The notes beneath the pieces were generated by a model. The model was not told the origin of the DNA. It did not search any database and worked only from the letters and a program-made list of their open reading frames with translations. The position numbers and the translations under genes are program-made. Shown in pieces: positions 27,359 to 36,685 of a DNA stretch of 64,000 nucleotides (position 1 is its first letter; the number at the start of each line of letters is the position of its first letter). The stretch spans positions 1 to 64,000 of the forward strand of contig JBDHVW010000007.1 of assembly GCA_039809865.1 (NCBI GenBank), given 5' to 3'. This DNA comes from QWHO01 sp039809865. GTDB taxonomy: Bacteria > Vulcanimicrobiota > Xenobia > Xenobiales > QWHO01.

Positions 27359-27783
27359 GGAGCGATCACGAGGGTGGCCGGCAGCCGGCGGTAGGGCTCG
27401 CTCGGGTCGTTGCTCAAGAGGATGACCTCTTTATGCTCGGTCCCCACGGTGGGAATCGTGAAGTGGAGCTCCACCTGGCAAGCGGCGCCGGGGGCCAGCG
27501 ACTCCACCGGCTGGTCCGCCACCAGGCAAAAGCACGAGGTCTCCACCCTGAAGTGCAACGGGCCCGAACCCGTGTTGCGGATCGTCAGCGTGCCACGGGC
27601 GGTGACGTTCGGTCTGGTGGGGCCCAGAGTGAGCTCGCCGGGCGTGGCTTCCAGGCGCGGCGGGTGGGACGGGTCCACGACCACGCTGAGAGGGCCGGAC
27701 GGTGCCGACGGTTGCTGACCGGCCAGCCACCAGATGGCCAGCCCGCCCAGCAGATTGAAAGCCAGCAGCTTCTTCCCGCTCAA
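27355..27783 (-). CDS. DUF1573 membrane-anchored protein
   Basis: The 142-residue product has an N-terminal membrane helix ('LLAFNLLGGLAIWWLAG') and a DUF1573 Ig-like domain with 'RNTGSGPLHFRVETSCFC' and 'LLSNDPSEPYRRLPATLV'. DUF1573 domains occur in exported proteins, often beside DoxX/MauE and rhodanese genes as here. I chose TTG at 27783 because it overlaps the upstream stop (TTGA) and places the helix at the start; the frame remains open upstream as a shadow. Confidence 0.8.
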   Translation of the reverse strand: MSGKKLLAFNLLGGLAIWWLAGQQPSAPSGPLSVVVDPSHPPRLEATPGELTLGPTRPNVTARGTLTIRNTGSGPLHFRVETSCFCLVADQPVESLAPGAACQVELHFTIPTVGTEHKEVILLSNDPSEPYRRLPATLVIAP

Positions 27784-29783
27784 GGGTCGAGGTACCGCTT
27801 TCGGTCCTCCAAAGCCCGGGTCCAGCGGGCCACCTCGTCGGGGGTTCCGTGCTGCTGACTGAGCCGCAACTTGGCCTCCAGCGCCAGTTTGTCGGCGGGA
27901 GCGGTCTTCAAAGCCCGATCCAGGGCAGCCTGGGCCTCGTCGAGCCGGCTCTGATCCTCGTAGATCCTGGCCAGAAAGACCCAGGAGCGCGTAATGCTCG
28001 GATCCATGTCCAGAGCGGCTTTGAGCGCCGTCTCGGCGCCCGCCGAGTCGTCCGGGTACAGGACCTCGGCCAGGCCGTTGTAGCCTCGCACCCACTGACC
28101 GATGAGGTAGCGCGTCCAGAAGGTCTGGTCGCGGGCGTTGAAACGGTAGCTGCCGCGAATCGGGCGGCTCTTCAGGAACGCGAGCGCCTTCCGGGCGCGC
28201 TCGAGCTGCTCCTTACGGGTCGGCCTGGGCTCGTTCTCGGCGCGGTAGCGGAAGAGCAGCCCTTCCGGGTAGAACTCCCCCGTCTTGGCCTCGGCGAAGT
28301 TCGTCGAGCAATAGACGTCGAGCCCCCGGGCCCGGCACTCGTCCACGAAGGTCTGCAGGTACTCCCGGGTCTTGGGGTCCGAGTGCTCGAAGCGCTGTTG
28401 GACGGCCGCTCCCAGGTCGGGAGGCATGAAGTCGCGTCGATACCAGTCGGCTGGCAGCAGGCCAGGAAAGATTCCCAGCAAATCGGGGCGCCTTTTCAGA
28501 ACGAAATGGTAGTAAGCCCACTCGCCGGCCGGGAGGTCGCCGTCGAGCAGCACGACGGCGTTCTCGGGCAGGTAATCCATCACCGCCAGGACATGGTCAT
28601 CGGGATGATACTGGCCCCTCAGGCTGCAGGCCGGCCAGTTCAGGAGCACGGTGTAGACCGCCAGCAGAGGGATCAGCCACACCACCCGGGCCCAGCGCCC
28701 CTCACTCAGCCGGTCGGCCACCCAACCCAGACCCAGCGCGATGAAGGCCGCCACTCCGACGTAAGAGGAGGAGTAGAAGCGCTCCACCATGTCCAGGAAG
28801 AACTCGTTGGGCGGCTGGGCGCTGTAGAGCGCGAATCCTGGCCCGTAGATGAAGAAGATCCATCCGAACAAGAGCAGCAGCCTGGGGCGCCGGAAAGCGA
28901 CGGCCAGGCCCCCGGCCGCGAAGAAGAGCAGCGGGAAGGGGAACTGGTTACGGGTCAGGGAGGCGAAGTAACCCAGGGCCTGAGCGTCGTCCGAGCGGGG
29001 CACGGTGCCGCTGGCCGAGTTCAGGGCCAGGCTGCCGTAAGCTTTGCGCAGAACGTGGGCTTTGAGGCGCTCCCAGTTGGACGGGTCGCCCCAGTTCATC
29101 AAACAGTGCTGGTTGGAGCGAATGTAGAGATAGGCGTAGGGCAAGAAACCCAGCACCAGCAGCGTCACCACGGCGTACCAGGTCAGCCCCCAGGGACGGC
29201 CTTTGCCGCGGCTCCAGATCATGTAGCCCAGGACGCCCGGGGTGCACAGCACGATGATGTGGTGGTGGGCTGCTCCCAGCCCGAACGTGGCGCAGCCCAG
29301 GAACATCCACAGGCGACGCCCCCGCAAGGTCTCCGCCTGGCTCCAGCAGATCGCTTCCATCAAGAAGGCGCTCAGGATGCACAAATGGAGGGCAAAGACC
29401 TCGGCTCCAACCCCCTGGCGCCAGGGCGAGTAGGCGAAGCAGAACAGCCAGGCCGCGGTGACGCCGGCAATCGGCCGGGTGGTGACGCGGGTAAAGGCCA
29501 CGGCCAGAAATCCGCCTGCCAGCGCCAGCGAAAAGCCGGAGAAGAGATTCAAGCGATAAGCCAGGTTCCCGACCGGCAACCAGCTCCAGAGGTGGCCCAG
29601 CATCGCGTAGAGCGGGTAGCCCGGGGGATGGGGAATGCCCATGACGATGGCATCGCTGAGCAGCTCGCCACTATCGTGGCCGCCGGGGACCGAGGGGGCC
29701 AGGCTGGGGACCAGCACGGCCAGAGCGCCGAGAAAAGCGACAATACCAGCCGTGAAGGCAGGATAGCGCCGCAGAAAGGTCAT
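27780..29783 (-). CDS. DUF2723 membrane protein with C-terminal TPR
   Basis: The 667-residue protein has the DUF2723 N-terminal signature in the first exported loop: 'VPGGHDSGELLSDAIVMGI' followed by 'HPPGYPLYAMLGHL'. About ten membrane helices follow up to residue 370, then a soluble exported part, and a TPR-like end ('WVFLARIYEDQSRLDEAQAALDRAL'). The family is GT-C-like and related to TMEM260 protein O-mannosyltransferases. The ATG at 29783 overlaps the upstream stop (ATGA) and fits the first helix. Confidence 0.88.
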   Translation of the reverse strand: MTFLRRYPAFTAGIVAFLGALAVLVPSLAPSVPGGHDSGELLSDAIVMGIPHPPGYPLYAMLGHLWSWLPVGNLAYRLNLFSGFSLALAGGFLAVAFTRVTTRPIAGVTAAWLFCFAYSPWRQGVGAEVFALHLCILSAFLMEAICWSQAETLRGRRLWMFLGCATFGLGAAHHHIIVLCTPGVLGYMIWSRGKGRPWGLTWYAVVTLLVLGFLPYAYLYIRSNQHCLMNWGDPSNWERLKAHVLRKAYGSLALNSASGTVPRSDDAQALGYFASLTRNQFPFPLLFFAAGGLAVAFRRPRLLLLFGWIFFIYGPGFALYSAQPPNEFFLDMVERFYSSSYVGVAAFIALGLGWVADRLSEGRWARVVWLIPLLAVYTVLLNWPACSLRGQYHPDDHVLAVMDYLPENAVVLLDGDLPAGEWAYYHFVLKRRPDLLGIFPGLLPADWYRRDFMPPDLGAAVQQRFEHSDPKTREYLQTFVDECRARGLDVYCSTNFAEAKTGEFYPEGLLFRYRAENEPRPTRKEQLERARKALAFLKSRPIRGSYRFNARDQTFWTRYLIGQWVRGYNGLAEVLYPDDSAGAETALKAALDMDPSITRSWVFLARIYEDQSRLDEAQAALDRALKTAPADKLALEAKLRLSQQHGTPDEVARWTRALEDRKRYLDP

Positions 29784-30187
29784 TTTATGGTCATGCTGAG
29801 ATCGGAGATGGCGTTGTTCGTAATCACGATCTGCTTGCCGTTGCGCTTGGCATGGATGAAGTTGCCATCCACGCACTCCCAGGTCTTGTCGATTTCCTTG
29901 GCCGGAATGGGGCCGTTGAAGTTCTTGACGTAGGCGGGAATGCTGATGACGCCAGTCTCCTTGCCGCTGACGGCGACAAACACCCATTTCGCTTTGTCCG
30001 GCTTGAACGTGACGATCGGTTTGATGTTGCGGCTCTGCATCAACAGGCCCACCTCGTAGCCGCCCCCCGCGCGCTGAACCTCATAGGTCAGGTGTTTTTG
30101 CGGGGAGTCGACCTGGATCTGAAAATGATTCTGTCCCGTGGGGGCCACGAGGCAGCAAAGCAGGAGCAGCAACATCTGACTGAGCAT
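29780..30187 (-). CDS. Small secreted protein of unknown function
   Basis: The 135-residue product has a short signal peptide ('MLSQMLLLLLCCLVAPTG') and a beta-rich remainder with 'TFKPDKAKWVFVAVSG' and 'GNFIHAKRNGKQIVITNN'. I do not recognise the family. It overlaps the DUF2723 gene by ATGA, so it leads that operon, and it follows the giant membrane protein gene by 34 bases on the same strand. Confidence 0.7.
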   Translation of the reverse strand: MLSQMLLLLLCCLVAPTGQNHFQIQVDSPQKHLTYEVQRAGGGYEVGLLMQSRNIKPIVTFKPDKAKWVFVAVSGKETGVISIPAYVKNFNGPIPAKEIDKTWECVDGNFIHAKRNGKQIVITNNAISDLSMTIK

Positions 30188-30221
30188 GGCTACAGTATTC
30201 GAACGGGCCCGACCGGACCCT

Positions 30222-33200
30222 CTATTCCAGGAACACCGCCATCATGAAGCACAGGGCGTAGACGCAGTAAACCACCACGCCGATCACCTTGCGCATGAAG
30301 GCATACTGCACCCACTGCTCGAGCTCGTTCATGCGGGTGATGTAGAAATAGAACGCCATCAAGCCGTTCATCGCCAGGAACCACAGATACATTCCGCCCG
30401 TAAAGATCATCGGCTTGAGCTCGGGCCGGATCACGACCGGCTTGAAGAGCGGCAGGACAATCAGGGTGACGATGACCAGTGGAGCGATCAGGTTGCCGAT
30501 GAACCACTTTCGGTTTCGATGGATCTGATCCGGTGGCGCCATGGCAAAGATCTTGGCCACCAGGAACGGTACCAGGCCCGAGAAAAAGATGAAGAAAGCC
30601 CCGTCGAACTGGGCGATGCCGCCGATCGCTCCGACCACGCCCGGAGCCAGCTTGACGCTGGAGAGGTAGGTCGCGTTGTCCAGGGGTGCTTCCGGCCCCA
30701 GAGCCGTGCGCATCGCGCCCAGAATGAGGCGGCACGCCTGGGTGTGCACGATCAGGAACACAAACATATACACGATGGCCGGGATGGCCATGAAGAACCG
30801 CAGGGCGTTGTCGGTCATCGACAGGGTGCTGGTGGGGGGCAGCATCTGCCAGATCGGGATTTGCCGCTCCTCATTGGCCGAGCGAATGACCACGTAGACC
30901 TTGCGCGAGCTGGGCAGGTCGGCCTCGTCGATCTGGTACTCGATGCGGCAATGCTTGCCTTTGAAGCGGACCGGCTTGACGGTCACGCAGGGGTGGGTCG
31001 GGCGCACGGTGGCCGACAGAGTTCCGCCGCCGACGTTGACCACGTTGATGTAGCCACCGTGGAAAATACGGCCATCCTCTTTGGCTTTGCCCGAGCCGAT
31101 GTAAGAGACGTCGTGGGCCATGGCTGGCTCCTCGTCATCCGCCGCCGGCGTCGCCAGGCCTGGACGCGGCTTGGCAGGCTCGCCGGCAGGCGCTTCAGCG
31201 GACTTCTCGGCGGCCTTGCCGGCCAGCAGGTCGTCCATCGCCTGATCCAGGCGGCGCACGCCCCCCGAGCCTTTGGCCTCGGCCTCGGGTGCGGGCGAGA
31301 CCGTGCCCGGGCGAGGCACCTCGGCCGAGGGCGCGGGGGCGTCCTCCTCGGCCACGGGCGGGTCGTTGCCCCTGTAAGTGGGCAGGCAGACCGGGCAGCG
31401 CCGGATAAGCAGCGTATACTCGGGCGGGATGAGCTCGAGGAAATGCTCCTTGTGCTCGACCACGACGTCCATGCGGCCGTCGTCTGCGGGCGCCTCGGCG
31501 TGCGTCTCCACCCCTTTGAAGAAGGCCTTGGAAGCAGCCAGCCAGTCCTTGAGCACCGGCAAGAACCGGCTGTTCTCGCGGATGCAACGCACTTTGTCCC
31601 AGCCGGCCTGGGTCTGCGCGCAGAATTTGCCCAGCGCCTTGAGGCGGTTCTCGACGTCGAGCGTGATGGTCTTGGTGTGAGCGTCGCCCGAGCCGGTGGG
31701 GAAAGTCTGCCGCAGAAGCACGGCCAGCGAGTCGTCCGAGGTGGCGGTGGCTTTCAGAGCCTGGAACAGGACCTGCTCGCAGCGACTGACCGACATCGGC
31801 TCGGAAGAGAACGCCTCTTTCAGCTCGGGCGTCTCCTTGCCCAGCTTGCGTGCCACCAGGCCGGCCACGCCGGCGAAGTAGCGCACCAGGAACTCGAGCG
31901 CGTCGCGCACGCTGAGCGACGTCTCCTGGGCGTCCTGATGGGCGACGCCGTAGCTCACGCGGTTGAGGATGTGGCCCAGGTGCTCGGGGATGTTCTCGGG
32001 CACCTCGATTCCCAGTGCCGCCATCGGCGCCGGAGCATTGACCTTGAGCTTCTTGGACAGCCCGGCGAAGATGCCGGACTTGCCGCCCGGCGCCGGATCG
32101 GGGCCGCCCAGCTTGAGGATCAACGTCTCGGGCTTGGAAGCTGCGCCCAGCAGGGCCGTGGGGCTTTCCTCCTCCTCGGTGGCGCCGCCGAACAGAAGAT
32201 TGGAGAGCTCCGGGGCCACCTTTTCCTCGGCCGGGGGCGGGGCCGCGGCGGAGCTGACTTTCGTGCTGAGCTTGGGCAGGCAGACGGGGCACTGGCGAAT
32301 CTGGATGACGTAGTCGGGCTGGCAGAGCTCGAGAAACGCCTCGCCAAACTGGACCACCACCTCGAGGTGGCCATCCGACGAAGGGGGCTCGGAGAAATGC
32401 TCGCAGCCCTCGAAGTACTCCTCGGCCTTCTTGAAGAAATCGCGGATCTCGGGCAGATAGGTAGCCAGCGCCTCGGAGGCGGCCGTCTGGTTGCCATCGA
32501 GATTCTTCTCGCACCAGGCAGCGATGTCGGGACCCCGGTTGACGCGGTCGGCCAGCGAACCTTTGAAGGCAGCCAGCAGGGTCGTCGTGATGCCGTCTCC
32601 GCCGCTCAGCTTGGGAAGGCTCATGGCCAGCAGCTCCCGGCACGAGCCCAGGCTGGCCCAGTTGCGCATCAGCGATCTGGCATTGTCGGGTAGCTTGCGG
32701 CTGGCCGTCTGCCAGAGCGAGGCCGTCACGCCCGCATAGTAACGGATCAGGAACTCGTAGGTCGCCTGCACCCCCGTGGCGGCGGCGAACAGGTCGTTGC
32801 TCTTGAGAGCAGAGTTGAAACCGTCCACCAGGTGCTTGAGATGCTCTGGAGCGCCGCCGGGCGTGGTCAGAGCCGCGTAGGAAGTCAGCGAGACGGCGGC
32901 TGGCGCGGGGCCGGGCGCTTCCATGACCTCCTCGAACTCCTCGGGGGCGCCCAGCAACAGGTCGTCCTCGGAGACGACCACTTCCTCGAGCACGATGTCG
33001 CCCTCTTCGGGAGCCCCGAGAAGCAATTCGTCCGCGAGCTCCTCCTCGTAGGGAAGCTCGGTCATGGACACGGGCTCGGGCGAGGAAACGGGCTCGCCGG
33101 CGGCCACCTCGATGGTTTCGACCTGGGCGATCTCGAGGGGCTCCGGCTCGGGCGCCAGCTTGGCCGGGGTCGGCTGGGGCGGCTCCTGGCTTACTTCTGC

Positions 33201-35279
33201 GGCCTCGGGCTCGGGCTGGGGCGGCTCGGGAGCAGGCTCGACCGCGGGCGACGGCTCGCTGGCCGGGCTCTCGACCACTTCCGGAGCAGGCTCGGGCACC
33301 GGCGCCTCTTCGGCCACGACCACCGGTTCCTCGGGCGCCGGAGGCTCGGCAGCGGCGACCTCGACCGGAGCCGGCTCGGGGGCGGCCACGGGAGTTTCAG
33401 GCTCGGGTGGCGGGGCCTCAGCCGCGGGCGCTTCGAGCTTGGCGGGCGCGGGAGCCTCGATGGGTTTGACCGGGATGGAGCCCGAGCCGAAGTTGACCGA
33501 GGGTGGACGCACTCCGGCCCGGCGCGGCGTGGCGCCCGAGTCGGTCGCGGACGGAGGCTCGGCTTTGGCGGTGTCCACGGAAGCTGGGGAAGCTTCGGGC
33601 TCGGCCTGCGCGGCGGCGGCCGGGGCCACCTCGGGTTTGGCGGCCGGAGCCGGCTCGGGCTCGGTCCTGGCCGGAGGAACCGGCTCGGTTTTGGCAACTG
33701 GGACCGGCTCGGGCTCAGTTTTCGCCGCCGGAGCCGTCTCAGGCTCAGTTTTCGCCGCCGGAGCCGACTCAGGCTCAGTTTTCGCCGCCGGAGCCGGCGC
33801 GGGCTCAGGCTTTGCGGCCGGAGCCGGCTCGGGCTCGGGTTTTGCCACCGGAGCCGACTCAGGCTCTGATTTTGCGGCCGGAGCCGGCTCTGGCTCTGGT
33901 TTCGTGGTCTCGGTTGCGGGGCTGGCTTCGGCGGCCGGCCGGGCGGCTTCAGACGCGGGTCTGGCCACGGCCGCGCTCGTCTTGGCGGCCTCAACCGCGG
34001 GCTTGGGCACCGCCGCGCTGGTTTTGGCGGGCTCGGCCGCCGGTTTGGCCCCCACGTCCTCGCTGGTCAGACCGGTGGGCCGAGCCATCTCGAGGGCTGG
34101 AGCCGAATCGACGCCCGGCTTGAAAACCTCGGGAGCTTTGGAGACCGCGCCGCTGGTCTTGGGCGGTTCGGGCTCGCCCTCTTTCTTGACGGCCTGCACC
34201 ACCTTCTTGACCACGGTCGACTTGACCGGCACCTTGGCGGAAGCCTTATCGGGCGCTTCCTGGGGCGAAACCAGCTCCGGACGTGGCGAAGGCGCGGCGT
34301 CCGTCTTCTTGGCGGCGTCGCCCTCGGCCGGCTTGGCTTTGGCCACCTCGCTGGCCGAGACCGTCTGCACCACTTTGCGCACGATGGTGCCGTCCGGGCG
34401 CTTCACGATCAGGACCTTCTTGACCACCGGGCTCTTGACGGGCGTGGCGCCTGGAGCGGGGGCGGCTCCATCCTCTGGTTTCTTGGCGGCCGGGGCGGCC
34501 GTCCTGGTGGTCACGCCCGCCGTTTTGACCACACCCGATTTGGTCGCGGTGGCCGCGGCCGCGGCCGGTTTCGCCGGAGCCGCTTTGGCTGCTTCCGCGC
34601 GGAGCGTGGCCGCGGGGCACAGCGAGCACTCCTGCACCCGAATGGCGGGTCCCAGATCGAGCTTCATCGTCCCCAGCTCGACCATCACCTGCTGGGTGCC
34701 TTCGGGAGTCACGCCCTCCTCGGTCACCTTCAGATCTTTGAAAAACGGGGCCGCGGCGGTGAGCCACTCCTTGAGGATGGGCAGGTAGCGCTTGACCTCA
34801 GCCGCAAACGCGTCGCGCGACGCAGGCTTGAGCTCGGCGAACTCGGACAGGAAGACATAGCCCCGGAAGGGCGCGCCAGCGATTCGCAGGAGGCGCGAAT
34901 GGCGCCGGGGCGACGGTTTACTGGTGGTGTCCCCCACGAAGAAGACGGACCGCAGGTTGGCGATGGCCGGATTGCCTCGCTGGGCCTCCAGCGCCGTCAG
35001 CGAGCCGGCCAGCAGGTTCTCGACGTCGGTTAGAGTGGCCTCGCGTTTCCAGAGCGCCTTCATTTTGGCGTCCAGAGAGCTGCTTTCGGAAGCTGCCGCG
35101 GCCGAGACGGCCGCGAACAGCTCCAGAAGGTAGATGAGGTTCTCTCGCAGCGCCAGGAAAGCCGTACGCGGAGCATCCAGGTTCAGCGACTCGGAGAGCT
35201 TGCTGAGCAGGTGCTGTACATGCGCCGGAGCCCCCGGGGGGCTCTTGGGTGCAACCTGGTCCTTGAGATTTTCTGCCAT
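30222..35279 (-). CDS. 1685-residue three-module membrane protein (novel architecture)
   Basis: I do not recognise this protein. It contains three related modules at about residues 15-228, 800-1006 and 1090-1301. Each starts with a helical part ('PEHLKHL', 'LEFLVRYFAGV') and contains 'LPVLKDWLAASKAFFKG'-like text. Modules 2 and 3 end 'IRQCPVCLP' and 'IRRCPVCLP'; module 1 ends 'VQECSLCP'. Residues 229-800 are a Pro/Ala/Glu-rich linker with TEPExAPAAK repeats. After module 3 comes an Ig-like domain (about 1388-1480, 'NVVNVGGGTLSATVRP') and about five membrane helices up to the C-terminus. The N-terminus has no signal peptide, so the modules are probably cytoplasmic. The paired CxxC motifs suggest metal binding. 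It follows the PilC-like gene by 17 bases. Confidence 0.8.
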   Translation of the reverse strand: MAENLKDQVAPKSPPGAPAHVQHLLSKLSESLNLDAPRTAFLALRENLIYLLELFAAVSAAAASESSSLDAKMKALWKREATLTDVENLLAGSLTALEAQRGNPAIANLRSVFFVGDTTSKPSPRRHSRLLRIAGAPFRGYVFLSEFAELKPASRDAFAAEVKRYLPILKEWLTAAAPFFKDLKVTEEGVTPEGTQQVMVELGTMKLDLGPAIRVQECSLCPAATLRAEAAKAAPAKPAAAAATATKSGVVKTAGVTTRTAAPAAKKPEDGAAPAPGATPVKSPVVKKVLIVKRPDGTIVRKVVQTVSASEVAKAKPAEGDAAKKTDAAPSPRPELVSPQEAPDKASAKVPVKSTVVKKVVQAVKKEGEPEPPKTSGAVSKAPEVFKPGVDSAPALEMARPTGLTSEDVGAKPAAEPAKTSAAVPKPAVEAAKTSAAVARPASEAARPAAEASPATETTKPEPEPAPAAKSEPESAPVAKPEPEPAPAAKPEPAPAPAAKTEPESAPAAKTEPETAPAAKTEPEPVPVAKTEPVPPARTEPEPAPAAKPEVAPAAAAQAEPEASPASVDTAKAEPPSATDSGATPRRAGVRPPSVNFGSGSIPVKPIEAPAPAKLEAPAAEAPPPEPETPVAAPEPAPVEVAAAEPPAPEEPVVVAEEAPVPEPAPEVVESPASEPSPAVEPAPEPPQPEPEAAEVSQEPPQPTPAKLAPEPEPLEIAQVETIEVAAGEPVSSPEPVSMTELPYEEELADELLLGAPEEGDIVLEEVVVSEDDLLLGAPEEFEEVMEAPGPAPAAVSLTSYAALTTPGGAPEHLKHLVDGFNSALKSNDLFAAATGVQATYEFLIRYYAGVTASLWQTASRKLPDNARSLMRNWASLGSCRELLAMSLPKLSGGDGITTTLLAAFKGSLADRVNRGPDIAAWCEKNLDGNQTAASEALATYLPEIRDFFKKAEEYFEGCEHFSEPPSSDGHLEVVVQFGEAFLELCQPDYVIQIRQCPVCLPKLSTKVSSAAAPPPAEEKVAPELSNLLFGGATEEEESPTALLGAASKPETLILKLGGPDPAPGGKSGIFAGLSKKLKVNAPAPMAALGIEVPENIPEHLGHILNRVSYGVAHQDAQETSLSVRDALEFLVRYFAGVAGLVARKLGKETPELKEAFSSEPMSVSRCEQVLFQALKATATSDDSLAVLLRQTFPTGSGDAHTKTITLDVENRLKALGKFCAQTQAGWDKVRCIRENSRFLPVLKDWLAASKAFFKGVETHAEAPADDGRMDVVVEHKEHFLELIPPEYTLLIRRCPVCLPTYRGNDPPVAEEDAPAPSAEVPRPGTVSPAPEAEAKGSGGVRRLDQAMDDLLAGKAAEKSAEAPAGEPAKPRPGLATPAADDEEPAMAHDVSYIGSGKAKEDGRIFHGGYINVVNVGGGTLSATVRPTHPCVTVKPVRFKGKHCRIEYQIDEADLPSSRKVYVVIRSANEERQIPIWQMLPPTSTLSMTDNALRFFMAIPAIVYMFVFLIVHTQACRLILGAMRTALGPEAPLDNATYLSSVKLAPGVVGAIGGIAQFDGAFFIFFSGLVPFLVAKIFAMAPPDQIHRNRKWFIGNLIAPLVIVTLIVLPLFKPVVIRPELKPMIFTGGMYLWFLAMNGLMAFYFYITRMNELEQWVQYAFMRKVIGVVVYCVYALCFMMAVFLE
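33570..33905. repeat. In-frame tandem repeat encoding TEPExAPAAK units
   Basis: About ten degenerate copies of a 30-36 base unit encode the decapeptide TEPExAPAAK (variants with K, S, V or P). The copies in the middle (around 33715-33800) are nearly identical at DNA level, so copy number may vary between strains. Confidence 0.8.
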
Positions 35280-35296
35280 GGTCTACCGGGCGCGCG

Positions 35297-36517
35297 TCAC
35301 ATTTCGCTGACGAACTGCACCATCGGCATGAAGCAAGCCAGGGTGATGAAACCCACGATACAGCCCATGATGGCCAACATGATCGGCTCGATGGCGGCCG
35401 CCATCGTATCCATCATCATCTCGGCTTCGTCCTCGTAGAGCTTGGCGACGCGACCGAGCATGTCGGCGACCTTACCGGACTCCTCGCCGACCTTGATCAT
35501 CTGGATGGCCGCTTTGCCGAACGTTTCGTGCTTCTCGAGACTGGCCGCCAGGCTCATGCCGTCCATCAGCGAGTAGCGCGCGCGTTTGAGCTTCTGGCGA
35601 ATAGCGGTGTTGCCGGCCACACGCTCGCACGACTCGAGCGACTCGGCGATGGAGATACCGGCGTCCATCATCGTCGCCATCGTGTAGAGCACGCGGGCGT
35701 GCGTACTGATGCGCACCACGGTGCCGAACATAGGAACCTTCAAGATGTTCTCATCGAACCAGATCTTGAAAGGTGACTGGTCGCCCATCGAGTTCAAGAT
35801 GAACCGGAACCCGATCGAGCCGCCGATGACGCTGACGATCAGCGTGCCCATGATCCAGGGATTCTGGGCGGTATCCACCATCCAGATCAGCAGGCGAGTG
35901 ACCGCGGGAAGCGTCACGCCAGCCGTCTCGAAGATCGGGCGCATCATCGGCACCACGTAGAACACGAAGAGGCAGATGATGGCCAGACAGCAGATCGCCA
36001 GCACGCTGGGATAGGCGAAAGTGGACTGCACCCGTTTGCGGATGCGGACAGACTTCTCGAGCAGGCTCGAGAGCTTGTTCAGGGCCACCTCGAGGCGACC
36101 CGAGGTTTCGCCAGCCTTCACCAGCGCGATGTAAACCTCGCCGAAGATCTTGGGATGCTCGGCGAGCGCGCGAGAAAGCGGCTTACCGCCTTCGATAGAG
36201 ATCGAGACGCGGGCCAGAATCGTGTTGAGAGGCTTGCAATCGCCCTTTGCAAGGAAGCGGACGGCGCGGTGAATGGAAATACCCGAGCCGATCATGGTTG
36301 CAAGCTGGCGGGTGTAAATGGACAACGAGTCAAGCGGAACGCGAACGGATTCGCGCCCGATCTTCTCGAGAATGGACGTGTCTTGCTCGGAGATCTCGAG
36401 TACGGACTTGTAGATCTTCCGTAGGCGAGTTTGGGCCATCTGGAGGCCGTCGGCGTGTACACTGCCTTCGACCACCTTATCGTTCATGTCCAGGGCTTTA
36501 AACCGGAAGGTAGCCAA
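35297..36517 (-). CDS. pilC: PilC/GspF-like inner membrane platform protein
   Basis: The 406-residue protein has two T2SSF domains (about 70-195 and 270-395) with 'YTRQLATMIGSGISIHRAVRFL' and 'VLYTMATMMDAGISIAESLESC', and three membrane helices. It is the polytopic base of type IV pilus or type II secretion machines, normally acting with PilB/PilT ATPases, which are not in this window. The TTG start at 36517 is supported by GGAGAG six bases upstream. It would serve the pseudopilins at 20-24 kb, although the genes are 12 kb apart. Confidence 0.92.
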   Translation of the reverse strand: MATFRFKALDMNDKVVEGSVHADGLQMAQTRLRKIYKSVLEISEQDTSILEKIGRESVRVPLDSLSIYTRQLATMIGSGISIHRAVRFLAKGDCKPLNTILARVSISIEGGKPLSRALAEHPKIFGEVYIALVKAGETSGRLEVALNKLSSLLEKSVRIRKRVQSTFAYPSVLAICCLAIICLFVFYVVPMMRPIFETAGVTLPAVTRLLIWMVDTAQNPWIMGTLIVSVIGGSIGFRFILNSMGDQSPFKIWFDENILKVPMFGTVVRISTHARVLYTMATMMDAGISIAESLESCERVAGNTAIRQKLKRARYSLMDGMSLAASLEKHETFGKAAIQMIKVGEESGKVADMLGRVAKLYEDEAEMMMDTMAAAIEPIMLAIMGCIVGFITLACFMPMVQFVSEM

Positions 36518-36523
36518 CCGTCA

Positions 36524-36529
36524 CTCTCC
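36524..36529 (-). promoter_or_regulatory. Ribosome binding site fixing the TTG start of pilC
   Basis: GGAGAG on the minus strand lies six bases before TTG at 36517. No ATG or GTG closer to the conserved N-terminus exists, so this site decides the start. Confidence 0.7.
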
Positions 36530-36685
36530 TGCCAATAGTCCCCACCCGGCGGAACAATGGAACTTAATACTTCTGACTTAGCCGATTTACTCCTTTTCGG
36601 GGCAGCGCTCCTGCCGCCGCAGTCATAGAGCCCTTTTTCCCGCAGGTTGGAGGGTTCTGGTCGCCTGAAGCCAACCGGGGCTTAG

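Noticed and set aside
27849..29933. 694-codon plus-strand frame opposite the DUF2723 gene
   Set aside because: No recognisable family and no ribosome binding site; the DUF2723 signature on the minus strand is unambiguous.
30186..32693. 835-codon plus-strand frame inside the giant membrane protein gene
   Set aside because: Low-complexity Gly/Arg/Leu translation with no motif; the opposite strand has clear domains and membrane helices.
33570..33905. Sequencing artefact in the Pro/Ala/Glu-rich repeat
   Set aside because: The frame stays open through all copies and the codon pattern is consistent, so it is probably real, though copy number could be misassembled.
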